Assembly (NCBI GenBank): GCA_023150475.1
Contig: JAKLKU010000006.1
Coordinates: 248,001 to 312,000, forward strand
DNA length: 64,000 nucleotides
Reading direction: 5' to 3'
Source of the DNA: Planctomycetota bacterium
Lineage (GTDB): Bacteria; Planctomycetota; UBA1135; GCA-002686595
The position numbers were made by a program, and so were the translations under genes. Position 1 is the stretch's first letter; each line of letters begins with the position of its first letter. Under the pieces are notes generated by a model. The model was not told where the DNA came from. It did not search any database and was given only the letters and a program-made list of their open reading frames with translations. Positions 54,748 through 63,168 of the stretch are shown here, piece after piece.

Positions 54748-56490
54748 TCGCGCCGCGCGAGCGCTCTCCAGCGTCCCGAACACGCATTCGCCGGCGACGA
54801 CGGTCGCGAGCACTCGCGTACCGCGCACTTCGTCCGACGAGACGGCGAACGGATCGCGGTCGACGACGACGAAATCGGCCGCGAAGCCGGGAGCGAGACG
54901 CCCGAGCTCCCGCTCCTCCGCGACGGCGAACGCAGCGCCTGCCGTGAACGCGTCGAGCGCTTCGCCGAGAGTCACGCGCTGGTCGGGCAACCAGCCGCCG
55001 GGCGGTTCGCCACGAGCGTCCGTGCGGGTGATCGCGGCGTAGAGACCTTCGAAGGGATTCGGACGTTCGACCGGGAAGTCGCTGCCGAACGCGAGCGGCA
55101 CGCTCCGCGCGGGCAGTCTGCGCCACGCGTACGCGCCGGCGAGGCGGTCGCGGCCGAGGCGCGCTTCGGCCCACGGCATGTCGCTCGTCGCGTGCGTCGG
55201 CTGCATCGACGGCAACGCGCCGAGCTCCGCGAAGCGCCGCCAGTCCTCCGGCGCGACGATCTGCGCGTGCTCGACGCGCGGCCGCAGCGAGCGCACCGCG
55301 GGTACGGCGGCGAACGCATCGAGCACGACTCGATTGCCTCGATCACCGATCGCGTGGACCGCCGGCTGGAGGCCGAGTGCGCTGCACGCGCGGACGAGTT
55401 CGACGAGCCGCGCTTCGGTCACGAGCAAGTGTCCGCGCGCTCCCGGGGCGTCCGAGTAGTCGGCGAGCAGTGCCGCGCCACGCGAACCGAGCGCACCGTC
55501 GATCATCAACTTCGCGCCGACGATCTCGTTCGCGCGTGCGACGCCGGCGCTCCGCCGAGGACGGTCGGCGCTCGTGAGCCCTTGGTTCGCCCAGCGGTAC
55601 ACGAACGCGCGCAGCGGGAGCGGCGTCGCGACGAGGCGCTCGGCGAGCTCACGATCGACGCCCATGTCGTGCACCGCGACCAAGCCTTCGCCGACCAGCG
55701 CTCGCGCGGCGCGTTCGACGCGCGCCCAACGTTCGTCGAGCGTCGGCCGTGGGATCACGCGTTCGACGAGTTCGGTCGCCGTGTCGATCAACACGCCGGT
55801 CGCGCGGCCCTCCGCGTCGAGCAGCACTTCGCCGCCTTGCAGACGCTCGCGACCGCGCAAATCGCCTTCCAAACCGGCGAGCGCGAGCGCCCGCGCGTTG
55901 ACCCACGCGGCGTGACCGTCGACGCGCTCGAGGAACACCGGGTGCTCGCTGGTCCTCGCGCTGAGCGGGCCGTGCTCGGGGAAGCGTGGGTCCGCGAAGA
56001 GGTTCTGGTCCCAGCCGCGGCCGCGGATCCAGCGCCCCTGCGGCGTCTCGGCCGCGCGTGCGACCACCCGCTCGACGATCTCGTCGACGCTCGCCGCGCC
56101 GCGCAGGTCGACCGTTTCGAGCATGTCGCCGTAGCCTTCGAGATGCCCATGCGCGTCGTGCAGTCCCGGCAACACCGTGCGGCCGCCGAGATCGACGCGC
56201 GAGAGCTCCGTCACGCCGCGAGCGCTCGCGAGTTCGAGCAGCGCGTCTGCGCCGCCGACGCCGAGGACCCGTCCCTCCGCGACCAACAATCCGTCGGCGC
56301 TCTGCCAATCTGGACCGCCGGCGTACACGCGTCCGTGTTCGTAGAGCGTCGCCGCCTGCGGCGCAGTCGCTCGTGCGGCGTCCGCGTCGCCGAGTCGCGG
56401 CTGCGCCCGCTCGACACGCGGACTGTGACACGCGGCCGTCGCCGCGCACACGACGAGCACACTGAACACGAAGCCGAGGTTCATCTTCAT
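54745..56490 (-). CDS. amidohydrolase lipoprotein (YtcJ-like)
   Basis: The protein has 581 residues; ATG 56484 is an alternative start. The signal peptide ends T-A-A-C, a lipobox. The metal-dependent hydrolase barrel shows H-x-H in H-D-A-H-G-H-L-E-G-Y, the A-K-L-M-I-D-G-A-L-G-S-R segment, V-H-A-I-G-D-R, E-H-A-Q-I, and G-S-D-F-P-V-E. These are the features of the YtcJ/NfdA-type amidohydrolase group. The substrate is unknown. Export and lipid anchoring suggest action on an external amide. Divergent from the SDR gene over a 19-bp repeat cluster. Confidence 0.88.
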   Translation of the reverse strand: MKMNLGFVFSVLVVCAATAACHSPRVERAQPRLGDADAARATAPQAATLYEHGRVYAGGPDWQSADGLLVAEGRVLGVGGADALLELASARGVTELSRVDLGGRTVLPGLHDAHGHLEGYGDMLETVDLRGAASVDEIVERVVARAAETPQGRWIRGRGWDQNLFADPRFPEHGPLSARTSEHPVFLERVDGHAAWVNARALALAGLEGDLRGRERLQGGEVLLDAEGRATGVLIDTATELVERVIPRPTLDERWARVERAARALVGEGLVAVHDMGVDRELAERLVATPLPLRAFVYRWANQGLTSADRPRRSAGVARANEIVGAKLMIDGALGSRGAALLADYSDAPGARGHLLVTEARLVELVRACSALGLQPAVHAIGDRGNRVVLDAFAAVPAVRSLRPRVEHAQIVAPEDWRRFAELGALPSMQPTHATSDMPWAEARLGRDRLAGAYAWRRLPARSVPLAFGSDFPVERPNPFEGLYAAITRTDARGEPPGGWLPDQRVTLGEALDAFTAGAAFAVAEERELGRLAPGFAADFVVVDRDPFAVSSDEVRGTRVLATVVAGECVFGTLESARAAR

Positions 56491-56501
56491 ACACAGCGAT
56501 C

Positions 56502-56558
56502 CCGGTCACGCACTGCGTTGCGGGTCATGCACTGCATTCCGGGTCATGCCGTGCATTC
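56502..56558. repeat. three 19-bp direct repeats in a divergent promoter region
   Basis: Consecutive units occur at 56502-56520, 56521-56539 and 56540-56558. The consensus is CGGGTCATGCACTGCATTC; the first unit differs at four positions and the third at two. The middle copy contains the palindrome ATGCA-C-TGCAT. The cluster lies between the amidohydrolase start (56490) and the SDR start (56592). Confidence 0.85.
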
Positions 56559-56579
56559 CGCCGCCCGGTGCGGCGCGAC

Positions 56580-56585
56580 TACACT
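56580..56585 (+). promoter_or_regulatory. -10-like box (TACACT) immediately before the SDR gene
   Basis: TACACT ends 6 nt before the ATG at 56592, which has no Shine-Dalgarno sequence. TTCCGC 18 nt upstream is a weak -35 candidate overlapping the last 19-bp repeat. Confidence 0.35.
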
Positions 56586-56591
56586 ACCGCG

Positions 56592-57335
56592 ATGAAGCGA
56601 CTCGAAGCACGCAGGATCTTGGTCACCGGCGCGAGCGCCGGCATCGGGGAAGCGACGGCGCGCGCGTTGGCGGCGGAAGGCGCACGCGTGGTTTTGGCCG
56701 CCCGCCGCAAGGAGCGACTCGCGCAGCTCGCGAGCGAGCTCGCGGGCGCGATCGCGATCGCGCTCGACGTGCGCGACGCGGCGGCGTGCGAACGGGAACT
56801 CGCCCCGCTCGACCTCGACGGCGCGATCCTGAACGCGGGCCTCGGCCGCGGGCTCGGCTCGATCGCGGACGGTCGCGTCGACGAGTGGAACGAGATGCTC
56901 GACACCAACGTCAAAGGCGTGCTCCACGTCCTGCACGCGGTGCTGCCGAAACTCATCGGCCGAGGGCGCGGCGACGTGGTGCTGCTCGGTAGCGTCGCCG
57001 GCCGGCAGGTCTATCCGGGCGGCAACGTCTACTGCGCGTCGAAGTTCGCCGTGCGCGCGCTCTACGAAGCGTTGCGCGTCGACCTCGCGGGCAAGAACGT
57101 GCGCGTGACGACGGTCGATCCGGGCATGGTGCTCACCGACTTCTCGATCACGCGCTTCCACGGCGATCACGAACGCGCCGCGAAGGTCTACCAAGGCATG
57201 ACGCCGCTCGCGCCGAGCGACGTCGCGGACGCGATCGTGTTCGCGTTGACGCGGCCGCCGCACGTCAACGTCGGCGAGATCGTGCTGTGGCCGACCGATC
57301 AGGCGAGCACGACGCAGGTCACGCGCCGCACTTGA
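56592..57335 (+). CDS. short-chain dehydrogenase/reductase
   Basis: The protein has 247 residues and is a classical SDR: T-G-A-S-A-G-I-G at 12-19, N-A-G at 81-83, catalytic S134, Y147 and K151 (Y-x3-K). The basic A-R-R-K after strand 2 indicates NADPH preference. The sequence is close to the YdfG-like group of 3-hydroxy-acid dehydrogenases (P-G-M-V-x-T-D-F, W-P-T-D-Q near the end). The true substrate is not known. ATG 56592 is used; an upstream in-frame ATG at 56568 would lie before the -10-like box. Confidence 0.92.
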   Translation: MKRLEARRILVTGASAGIGEATARALAAEGARVVLAARRKERLAQLASELAGAIAIALDVRDAAACERELAPLDLDGAILNAGLGRGLGSIADGRVDEWNEMLDTNVKGVLHVLHAVLPKLIGRGRGDVVLLGSVAGRQVYPGGNVYCASKFAVRALYEALRVDLAGKNVRVTTVDPGMVLTDFSITRFHGDHERAAKVYQGMTPLAPSDVADAIVFALTRPPHVNVGEIVLWPTDQASTTQVTRRT

Positions 57336-57359
57336 CGTGCCGCAAGGGACGAGTCGCGT

Positions 57360-59105
57360 CTAGAAGCACAGTTCGAACGCGAGCGCGTCGGTCAAGCTGA
57401 CGTTGTCCGGCGGCGCGAAACCCGGATCGCGCGCCCAATACTGGGCCCAGACTCGCGCGCCGAGGACCAGCGCCGGATCCGCGCCGCTCGCCGCGTGGGC
57501 GTTGAAGTCGAAGCCGAACGCGCCGGAACAATCGTTCGTCGGCGGCAGCGAGCCGCCGGAGAGTTGCACGTTCGTCCGCTTGATCGGCGCTTGGCAGCAC
57601 AACGTGCCGCCGCCGAAACTCACGCCCGAAGGCCCCGTGACGGAGTAGAGCAGCAGTCCGGCCTTCTGGTTCTGCACTTGAGCCGCGCGCAGAGTGAACG
57701 GCGCCGTGTTCGCGACGCTCGGCCAGCCGTCGAAACCGATCGTCGGCGTGCAGCCCTGCGAATTCGTCTTCGCCGTGCAGTAGCGCGTCACCGGCTCGCA
57801 CGGCGCCGCCGCGCTCGACACGAACACGTCGCGCACGCCGTTCGCGTCCGCCGGCGCGAAGGTCGTCGCCGAGCTTTCGTACACGACCGAGTCGCCGGTG
57901 CGCGAGAGGACCGGGAAGATCGAGAGCCCGTCGCCCTCGCCTCCGCCAAGCGTCGGCGGCGCGAGCGACACGCGCGTGATCACGCCGGTCGCGCGGTCCG
58001 CGAGGAAGATGTCGCCGACGCCGTTCGTGTCACCGACGATCAGATCGCTCGCCATGCTGTTGAAGCTGACGAACCGGCCGTCGAACGAGAGGCCCGGCAA
58101 ATGGCTGTCGAGGTTCGGCACGGCGCCCGAGAGCGGCGCGCTGATCAGGTTCGTCACGCCGAGTTCGCGGTCGCGCACGAACACTTCCGACGCGTTGTTC
58201 AGGTCGCCCGCGACGAAGTTGGTCGCGTAGCTCGCGAAGCCGACCCAACGCCCGTCACCGGAGATCCACGGCCCGTCGCTGATGCCGTCGCTCTCGACGC
58301 CGCCGTTGCCGACGCTCTCGCGCGTCACGACGCCGGTGGTGAGGTCGCGCACGAAGACGTCCATCTCGCCGTTGGTGTCGCCGACGACCAGATTCGCGGC
58401 CCAACTCTCGAACGCGATGAATCGGCCGTCGTGCGAGAACGTCGAACGGATCGTCGGTCCGTCGCCTTCGTTGCCGAGCGCGTCGGTGCTGACGCGGACC
58501 CACGGGCCGCCCGTCACCAAGTCGCGCACGAAGAGGTCGCGCGCCGCGTTGGTGTCGTTCGCGACCAGATTCGTGGCGAGGCTCGAGATCGCCATCCAAC
58601 GTTCGTCGCCGCTGAAGCCGTTCGCGAAGCTCGTGCCGTCCGTCTCGCCGCCGCCGAGCGCCACCGACGAGCGCACGATCGTCGTGTTCGAGCGATCGAC
58701 GAGGTACACGTCCCAGGTGCCGTTGACGTCGCTCGCGCCGAGGTTCGACGCGAGCGACATGAACGCCACGTAGCGGCCCGCGCCCGACACTTTCGGCAAC
58801 TGGCTCGCACCGTTCGCTTCGACGCCGCCGGGGACCTCGCTCATGCGCGTCGTCGTGCCGCTCGTACGGTCGCGGAGGAAGACGTCGACCACGCCGTTCG
58901 TGTCGTTCGTGACCAGGTTCGACGCTTTGCTCCCCCACACGACGAAACGCAGGTCGAGCGACCCGTCGGGTCGCCAACTGTCGCCGTTCGCGACTTGACC
59001 CAGCGTGTCGGCACTGACGAGTTCGGTGAACGGCGCTTGCGCGAACCCCCTCGTCGGGAACGCGGCGCAGAGACTCGCGACGAGCATCGGCGTGAAGGGT
59101 TTCAT
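57360..59105 (-). CDS. secreted beta-propeller-type (PD40/TolB-like) repeat protein
   Basis: The protein has 581 residues with a signal peptide cut near A-Q-A. Residues ~30-430 contain about seven repeats of S-x-N-L-V-x-x-D-x-N-G-x-x-D-V-F-V-R-D-x-x-T-G-x-x-T-R, a TolB/PD40-like propeller with D-x-N-G-x-x-D loops that may bind calcium. The C-terminal ~140 residues hold six or more Cys and end in L-T-D-A-L-A-F-E-L-C-F. That domain is of a kind I associate with large secreted proteins of some Planctomycetota. The role is unknown. TAGCCT ends 9 nt before the start. Confidence 0.82.
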   Translation of the reverse strand: MKPFTPMLVASLCAAFPTRGFAQAPFTELVSADTLGQVANGDSWRPDGSLDLRFVVWGSKASNLVTNDTNGVVDVFLRDRTSGTTTRMSEVPGGVEANGASQLPKVSGAGRYVAFMSLASNLGASDVNGTWDVYLVDRSNTTIVRSSVALGGGETDGTSFANGFSGDERWMAISSLATNLVANDTNAARDLFVRDLVTGGPWVRVSTDALGNEGDGPTIRSTFSHDGRFIAFESWAANLVVGDTNGEMDVFVRDLTTGVVTRESVGNGGVESDGISDGPWISGDGRWVGFASYATNFVAGDLNNASEVFVRDRELGVTNLISAPLSGAVPNLDSHLPGLSFDGRFVSFNSMASDLIVGDTNGVGDIFLADRATGVITRVSLAPPTLGGGEGDGLSIFPVLSRTGDSVVYESSATTFAPADANGVRDVFVSSAAAPCEPVTRYCTAKTNSQGCTPTIGFDGWPSVANTAPFTLRAAQVQNQKAGLLLYSVTGPSGVSFGGGTLCCQAPIKRTNVQLSGGSLPPTNDCSGAFGFDFNAHAASGADPALVLGARVWAQYWARDPGFAPPDNVSLTDALAFELCF

Positions 59106-59221
59106 GGAACGTCCAGGCTACGCGAGGCTCGCGCGCCTCGCACCGTCGGGAAAGGGTTGCCGACACGCGTGGCCCTGCGCCGAACTCCGCCGGCCAGCGG
59201 CAGACCGCCGTCCGCCTTGGG

Positions 59222-60583
59222 TCAGCCCCCGGGCGGACCGAGCAGCGCGGCGTGCAAGCGCTTCACGAGCTCCCGTTCGTCGTCGCGGGCGACGACGAGG
59301 CTCAGGTTGATCTCGTTCGCGCCCATCGAGATCAACTCGACGTGGCAGTCGCCCGCCGCGGCGAGGACCTTCGCGGCCGCCCCGCGCGTGCGCTTCAGTC
59401 GTTCGCCGACGATCGCGACGATCGCGCGCTCGGGCACGACGTCGAAGCGCGCGAACGGCTCGAGCTCCGCACGCAAGCGCTCGAGCGGCGCGTCGGCTTC
59501 GACGGTCAACGACACGCTGACCTCCGCCGTCGCGATGACGTCGATCGACGCGCCGTGGCGACCGAACACCTCGAACACCCGCGCCAGGAACCCCGCCTGG
59601 TCGAGCATGCGCGTGGACGAGAGCGTCACGAGCGTCACCGGCGAGCGGCTCGCGAGCGCAGCCAGCGGTCGCCCACTGGTCGCTTCCGCGCGAATCGTCG
59701 TGAACCGGCCGTCGGGCCGCGCCGTGTGTCTCACGGTGACCGGGATCCGGCGTTCGACGGCCGGTTGGATCGTCTTCGGGTGCAGCACCTTGGCGCCGAA
59801 CGCGGCGAGCTCCGCGGCCTCCGCGAACGACAATTCCGGAATCGACCGCGCCTCGGGCACGATCCGCGGATCGGCGGTGAACACGCCTTCGACGTCGGTC
59901 CAGATCTGCACTTCGTCGGCGTCGAGCGCGGCGCCGAGCAACGCCGCCGACCAATCGCTGCCGCCGCGGCCGAGCGTCGTCGTCGCGCCGCCAGACGTCG
60001 CGCCGACATAACCCTGGGTGACGACGATCCGGCGAGGCGCGAGGCGCTCGGCGAGTTCGCGGCGGCAGAGCTCGCGGATCGCGGCTGCGTCGGGCTCCGC
60101 CTCGCCATGGCGTGGATCGGTGCGCAACACGCGCCTGACGTCGAACCACTCGCCGTCGAGCTCCTCGCGCGCGAGCCACGCGGCGAAGATGCGCGTCGAC
60201 AGGAACTCGCCCGTCGACACGATCGAGTCGAGCGAGCGCGGCGAAAGCTCTCCCAGCAGCCGCACGCCTTCGAGCTTCCGCCCGAGCGCCGAGAGTTCCT
60301 CGTCGAGTGCGTCGGAGAGCGAGCGCGGCACCGCGTCGCCGAAGAGTCCGCGCACGAGTTCGTCGTGTCGCGCAACGATCTCGTGCACCGCCGCTTCGGC
60401 GTCGCGCCCGTCGTTGCGTTCCGCGGCGCGCGCCGCCGCGTGCAGTCGATCGGTGGTCTGTGCCGTCGCCGACAACACGACGAGCGGTGAAGCATCGAGC
60501 GCGGCTCGCGCCAGCGCGGCGACTTGTCGCATGCGCTCCGGCGTGGCGACGGAGGTTCCGCCGAACTTGAGGACGCGTGTCAT
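59222..60583 (-). CDS. lysC: aspartate kinase
   Basis: The protein has 453 residues and phosphorylates aspartate, the first step to Lys, Met and Thr. The kinase domain begins V-L-K-F-G-G-T-S-V and has G-R-G-G-S-D-W-S-A. The two C-terminal ACT domains, which bind allosteric amino acids, start near residue 305 (V-T-L-V-T-L-S-S-T-R-M). It is monofunctional, without a homoserine dehydrogenase domain. The start overlaps the asd stop as ATGA, so the two consecutive pathway enzymes are co-translated. Confidence 0.95.
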   Translation of the reverse strand: MTRVLKFGGTSVATPERMRQVAALARAALDASPLVVLSATAQTTDRLHAAARAAERNDGRDAEAAVHEIVARHDELVRGLFGDAVPRSLSDALDEELSALGRKLEGVRLLGELSPRSLDSIVSTGEFLSTRIFAAWLAREELDGEWFDVRRVLRTDPRHGEAEPDAAAIRELCRRELAERLAPRRIVVTQGYVGATSGGATTTLGRGGSDWSAALLGAALDADEVQIWTDVEGVFTADPRIVPEARSIPELSFAEAAELAAFGAKVLHPKTIQPAVERRIPVTVRHTARPDGRFTTIRAEATSGRPLAALASRSPVTLVTLSSTRMLDQAGFLARVFEVFGRHGASIDVIATAEVSVSLTVEADAPLERLRAELEPFARFDVVPERAIVAIVGERLKRTRGAAAKVLAAAGDCHVELISMGANEINLSLVVARDDERELVKRLHAALLGPPGG

Positions 60584-61665
60584 GCGCCGAGCACTCCGCT
60601 CGCGTGCGCGAGCTCCGCATCGAGCACCGAGGCGCCTGCGGCGCCGCGTTCCGCGTTGTGTCCGAGCGCGGTGAACTTGAAACCGAGCACGCTGCACGCG
60701 CGCAGGCGACCGACGTGCACCTGCATCCCGCGGTCGCTCTCGACGTCGAGCCGCACTTGAGGCCGATCGGCCGCGTCGTGGACGACGAGCGCCCGCGACG
60801 GCGCGCTCGGCAGACCGAGTTCCGCGATCGCGCTTTCGAAGCCGTCGAACGCCTGGCGCACGTCCTCGAGCTTCGCGTCCGTGGCGAGTTCGACCGAGAT
60901 CGACAACGTGTGTCCGTCGAGCACCGGCACGCGATGGCACGCCGCCGAGACGACGAACTCCGCGGGCCGGACGACGTCGCCGATCAACGCGCCGAGCATC
61001 TTCGCCGGTTCTTCGGCGAGCTTCTCCTCCTCGTTGCGGATGAACGGCAGGACGTTGCCGACGATGTCGAGGCTCGCCACGCCCGGATAACCGGCGCCCG
61101 AAACGGCCTGGAAACTCGTGACCAGCACGCGCTTCAATCCGAAGCGACGGACGAGCGGCGCGAGCGCGAGCGTCAGCACGGTCGCCGTGCAATTCGGGTT
61201 GCACACGATCGCGCCGCGCGTGCCGCGTTTCGTCTGCTGCGCCCGCACGAGCCCGATGTGCGCGGCGTTCACTTCGGGCAGGAGCAGCGGCACGTCATCC
61301 GCCATGCGGAACGCGCTCGCGTTCGAGAAGACCCACATGCCGGCCGCGGCGAAGCGCGGCTCGAGGACCGAGGCCGGTTGAGTGTCGAGCGCGGAGAAGA
61401 CGAGCGCGACGCCACGCGCCGCGAGCTCGTCCGGATCCGCTCGCACGAGCCGTTCGCCGCCGAGCCCGCCCCAAGCCGGACCGTGCGTGGCTTCCGGGAG
61501 TCGCCACGCGCACGCTTCGTCGTAACGTTTGCCCGAGTTCTGCTCGCTCGCCGCGAGAGCGACGACGGAGAACCACGGATGGCGCGTGAGGCGCGCGACG
61601 AAGCGCTGGCCGACGACGCCAGTGGCGCCGACGACTGCGACGGGGAGCGGAGCGCGGGCGGACAT
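60580..61665 (-). CDS. asd: aspartate-semialdehyde dehydrogenase, archaeal/fungal type
   Basis: The protein has 361 residues from ATG 61665; ATG 61674 is an alternative. It reduces aspartyl phosphate with NADPH. The N-terminal Rossmann motif is V-V-G-A-T-G-V-V-G-Q. The catalytic Cys159 lies in C-N-P-N-C-T, with R245 and H252 in H-R-V-P-V-L-D-G-H. The Q-A-V-S-G-A-G-Y-P-G-V-A-S-L-D-I ... E-E-E-K segment marks the archaeal/fungal form (TIGR00978-like) rather than the usual bacterial enzyme. It leads the asd-lysC operon and diverges from the S1-domain gene. Confidence 0.93.
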   Translation of the reverse strand: MSARAPLPVAVVGATGVVGQRFVARLTRHPWFSVVALAASEQNSGKRYDEACAWRLPEATHGPAWGGLGGERLVRADPDELAARGVALVFSALDTQPASVLEPRFAAAGMWVFSNASAFRMADDVPLLLPEVNAAHIGLVRAQQTKRGTRGAIVCNPNCTATVLTLALAPLVRRFGLKRVLVTSFQAVSGAGYPGVASLDIVGNVLPFIRNEEEKLAEEPAKMLGALIGDVVRPAEFVVSAACHRVPVLDGHTLSISVELATDAKLEDVRQAFDGFESAIAELGLPSAPSRALVVHDAADRPQVRLDVESDRGMQVHVGRLRACSVLGFKFTALGHNAERGAAGASVLDAELAHASGVLGA

Positions 61666-61838
61666 GGCCCCCATCCCAACGGCAGGTTCGAGACCTTCAA
61701 GTTCGGACACTCGTAATCTCCATCCGGGGGTGCGAGGCCGTGATTCCTCCGGCGCCTCTGCGACGCCTCTGCAGCGCCGACCTGGCGCGCCGCGCTGCCC
61801 CCCCATACGATGTTCCGCCCCTCGAACCCGACCGACCC

Positions 61839-63059
61839 ATGGCGAAACCGTCAGACGACCTGAACCACGAGATCGAATCCGCCCTCGAAGGCGTCAACCT
61901 CCAAGACCTCGACGAGCACGGGCGCGCGGCCCAAGCCGTCGGCGCTCCGGGCGCGAAAGGCCGCGGACGCGGGCCGACGTTTTGGAAGGGCACCGTCGCG
62001 GGGATCAGCGGCAAGGACGTGATCGTGGAGCTCGGCCCTCGCGCTCAGGGCGTCATCGCGCTCGTCGAGTTCGACGAAACGCCGAAGGTCGGCGACGTCT
62101 ACGAGTTCACCGCGCACGGCCAAGAGGACGGACTCTGGAAGCTCTCGCGTCGTGAAGCGAAGGCGCTCGCCGCGTGGAACGAGCTCGAGCCCGGTTCGCT
62201 CGTGAAAGCACGGGTCAGCGGTCAGAACACCGGCGGCCTCGAGCTCGCGATCGGTCCGCTCAAGGCGTTCATGCCGGCGTCGCACGTCTCGCTCGAACGA
62301 GTCGAGAACCTGGCGCAGTTCATCGGGCAGAACCTCGAAGTCGAAGTGCTCGAAGTCGACGTCGACAAGAAGCGCGTGCTCGTGTCGCGCCGCTCGGTGC
62401 TCGCGAAGGAACGCGAAGCGTCGCGCGCGGCGACCGTCGGCGGTCTCGCGGTCGGCCAGATCATCCAAGGCAAGGTGACGCGCGTCGAACCGTTCGGCTG
62501 CTTCGTCGATCTCGGCGGAATCGAGGGACTCGTCCACGTGTCGGCGATCTCGCGCAAGCGTGTCGAGAACCCCGCAGACTTCGTGCACGTCGGCCAGCAG
62601 GTGAAGGCCAAGATCCAGAAGATCGAAGAAGGCGGCCGCCGCATCGCGCTGTCGATGAAGGAGCTCGAAGCCGACCCGTGGGACGAAGTCGGCAACCGCG
62701 TCGCGCCCGGGCTGCTGATCACCGGCCGTGTCGTACGCCTGATGGAATTCGGCGCGTTCATCGAGCTCTTCCCCGGCATCGAGGGTCTGCTCCACGTCAG
62801 CCAGATGGGCAAGGAACGGGTGCGGCGTCCGCAAGATGCCGTGAAACCCGGCGAATCGCTCTCCGTGCGCGTGGTCAGCGTCGACCCGCGCCAGAAGCGC
62901 ATCGCACTCTCGCGCCTCGACGAACGCGGCGCCTTGCTCGGTTCCGACGATTCGGTCGAGGGCTCCGTGATCGACGAAGTGATCCAGAAGACGTCGAACG
63001 CCGAAGTGAAGACCAACCTCGGTTCGCTGTTCAAGAAAGCGCTCGGCGACCAGCGCTAG
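61839..63059 (+). CDS. RNA-binding protein with four S1 domains (ribosomal protein S1-like)
   Basis: The protein has 406 residues. S1 domains lie at about 47-106, 119-186, 205-274 and 291-360. The last two are the most canonical, with G-x-V-x-x-[VM]-E-F-G-[AC]-F-[VI] and G-L-[VL]-H-V-S. The N-terminal 45 residues and the C-terminal tail are charged. Bacterial S1 proteins with four domains occur outside Proteobacteria and aid mRNA loading on the ribosome. This could be the organism's S1 or a paralogue. That matters because many genes here lack Shine-Dalgarno sequences. A TACGAT box lies 27 nt before the start. Confidence 0.88.
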   Translation: MAKPSDDLNHEIESALEGVNLQDLDEHGRAAQAVGAPGAKGRGRGPTFWKGTVAGISGKDVIVELGPRAQGVIALVEFDETPKVGDVYEFTAHGQEDGLWKLSRREAKALAAWNELEPGSLVKARVSGQNTGGLELAIGPLKAFMPASHVSLERVENLAQFIGQNLEVEVLEVDVDKKRVLVSRRSVLAKEREASRAATVGGLAVGQIIQGKVTRVEPFGCFVDLGGIEGLVHVSAISRKRVENPADFVHVGQQVKAKIQKIEEGGRRIALSMKELEADPWDEVGNRVAPGLLITGRVVRLMEFGAFIELFPGIEGLLHVSQMGKERVRRPQDAVKPGESLSVRVVSVDPRQKRIALSRLDERGALLGSDDSVEGSVIDEVIQKTSNAEVKTNLGSLFKKALGDQR

Positions 63060-63093
63060 CCGCGCCGCAGCGAGCGCACCGCCCGCAAACGAA

Positions 63094-63130
63094 CGCGCGC
63101 AACCCTTCGATCGTCGAAAGGTTGCGCGCG
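63094..63130. terminator. bidirectional hairpin terminator
   Basis: CGCGCGCAACC (63094-63104) pairs with GGTTGCGCGCG (63120-63130). An inner TTCGA/TCGAA stem surrounds a 3-nt loop with one mismatch between the two stems. It lies between convergent stops at 63059 and 63169. Confidence 0.8.
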
Positions 63131-63168
63131 GTGTCTTGGCGAGCGCGGTGCGTCGGCTTGCCGGACGA

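Noticed and set aside
61666..61838. A lysine riboswitch upstream of asd-lysC
   Set aside because: The interval is 173 bp, shared with a divergent gene, and shows none of the conserved L-box segments.
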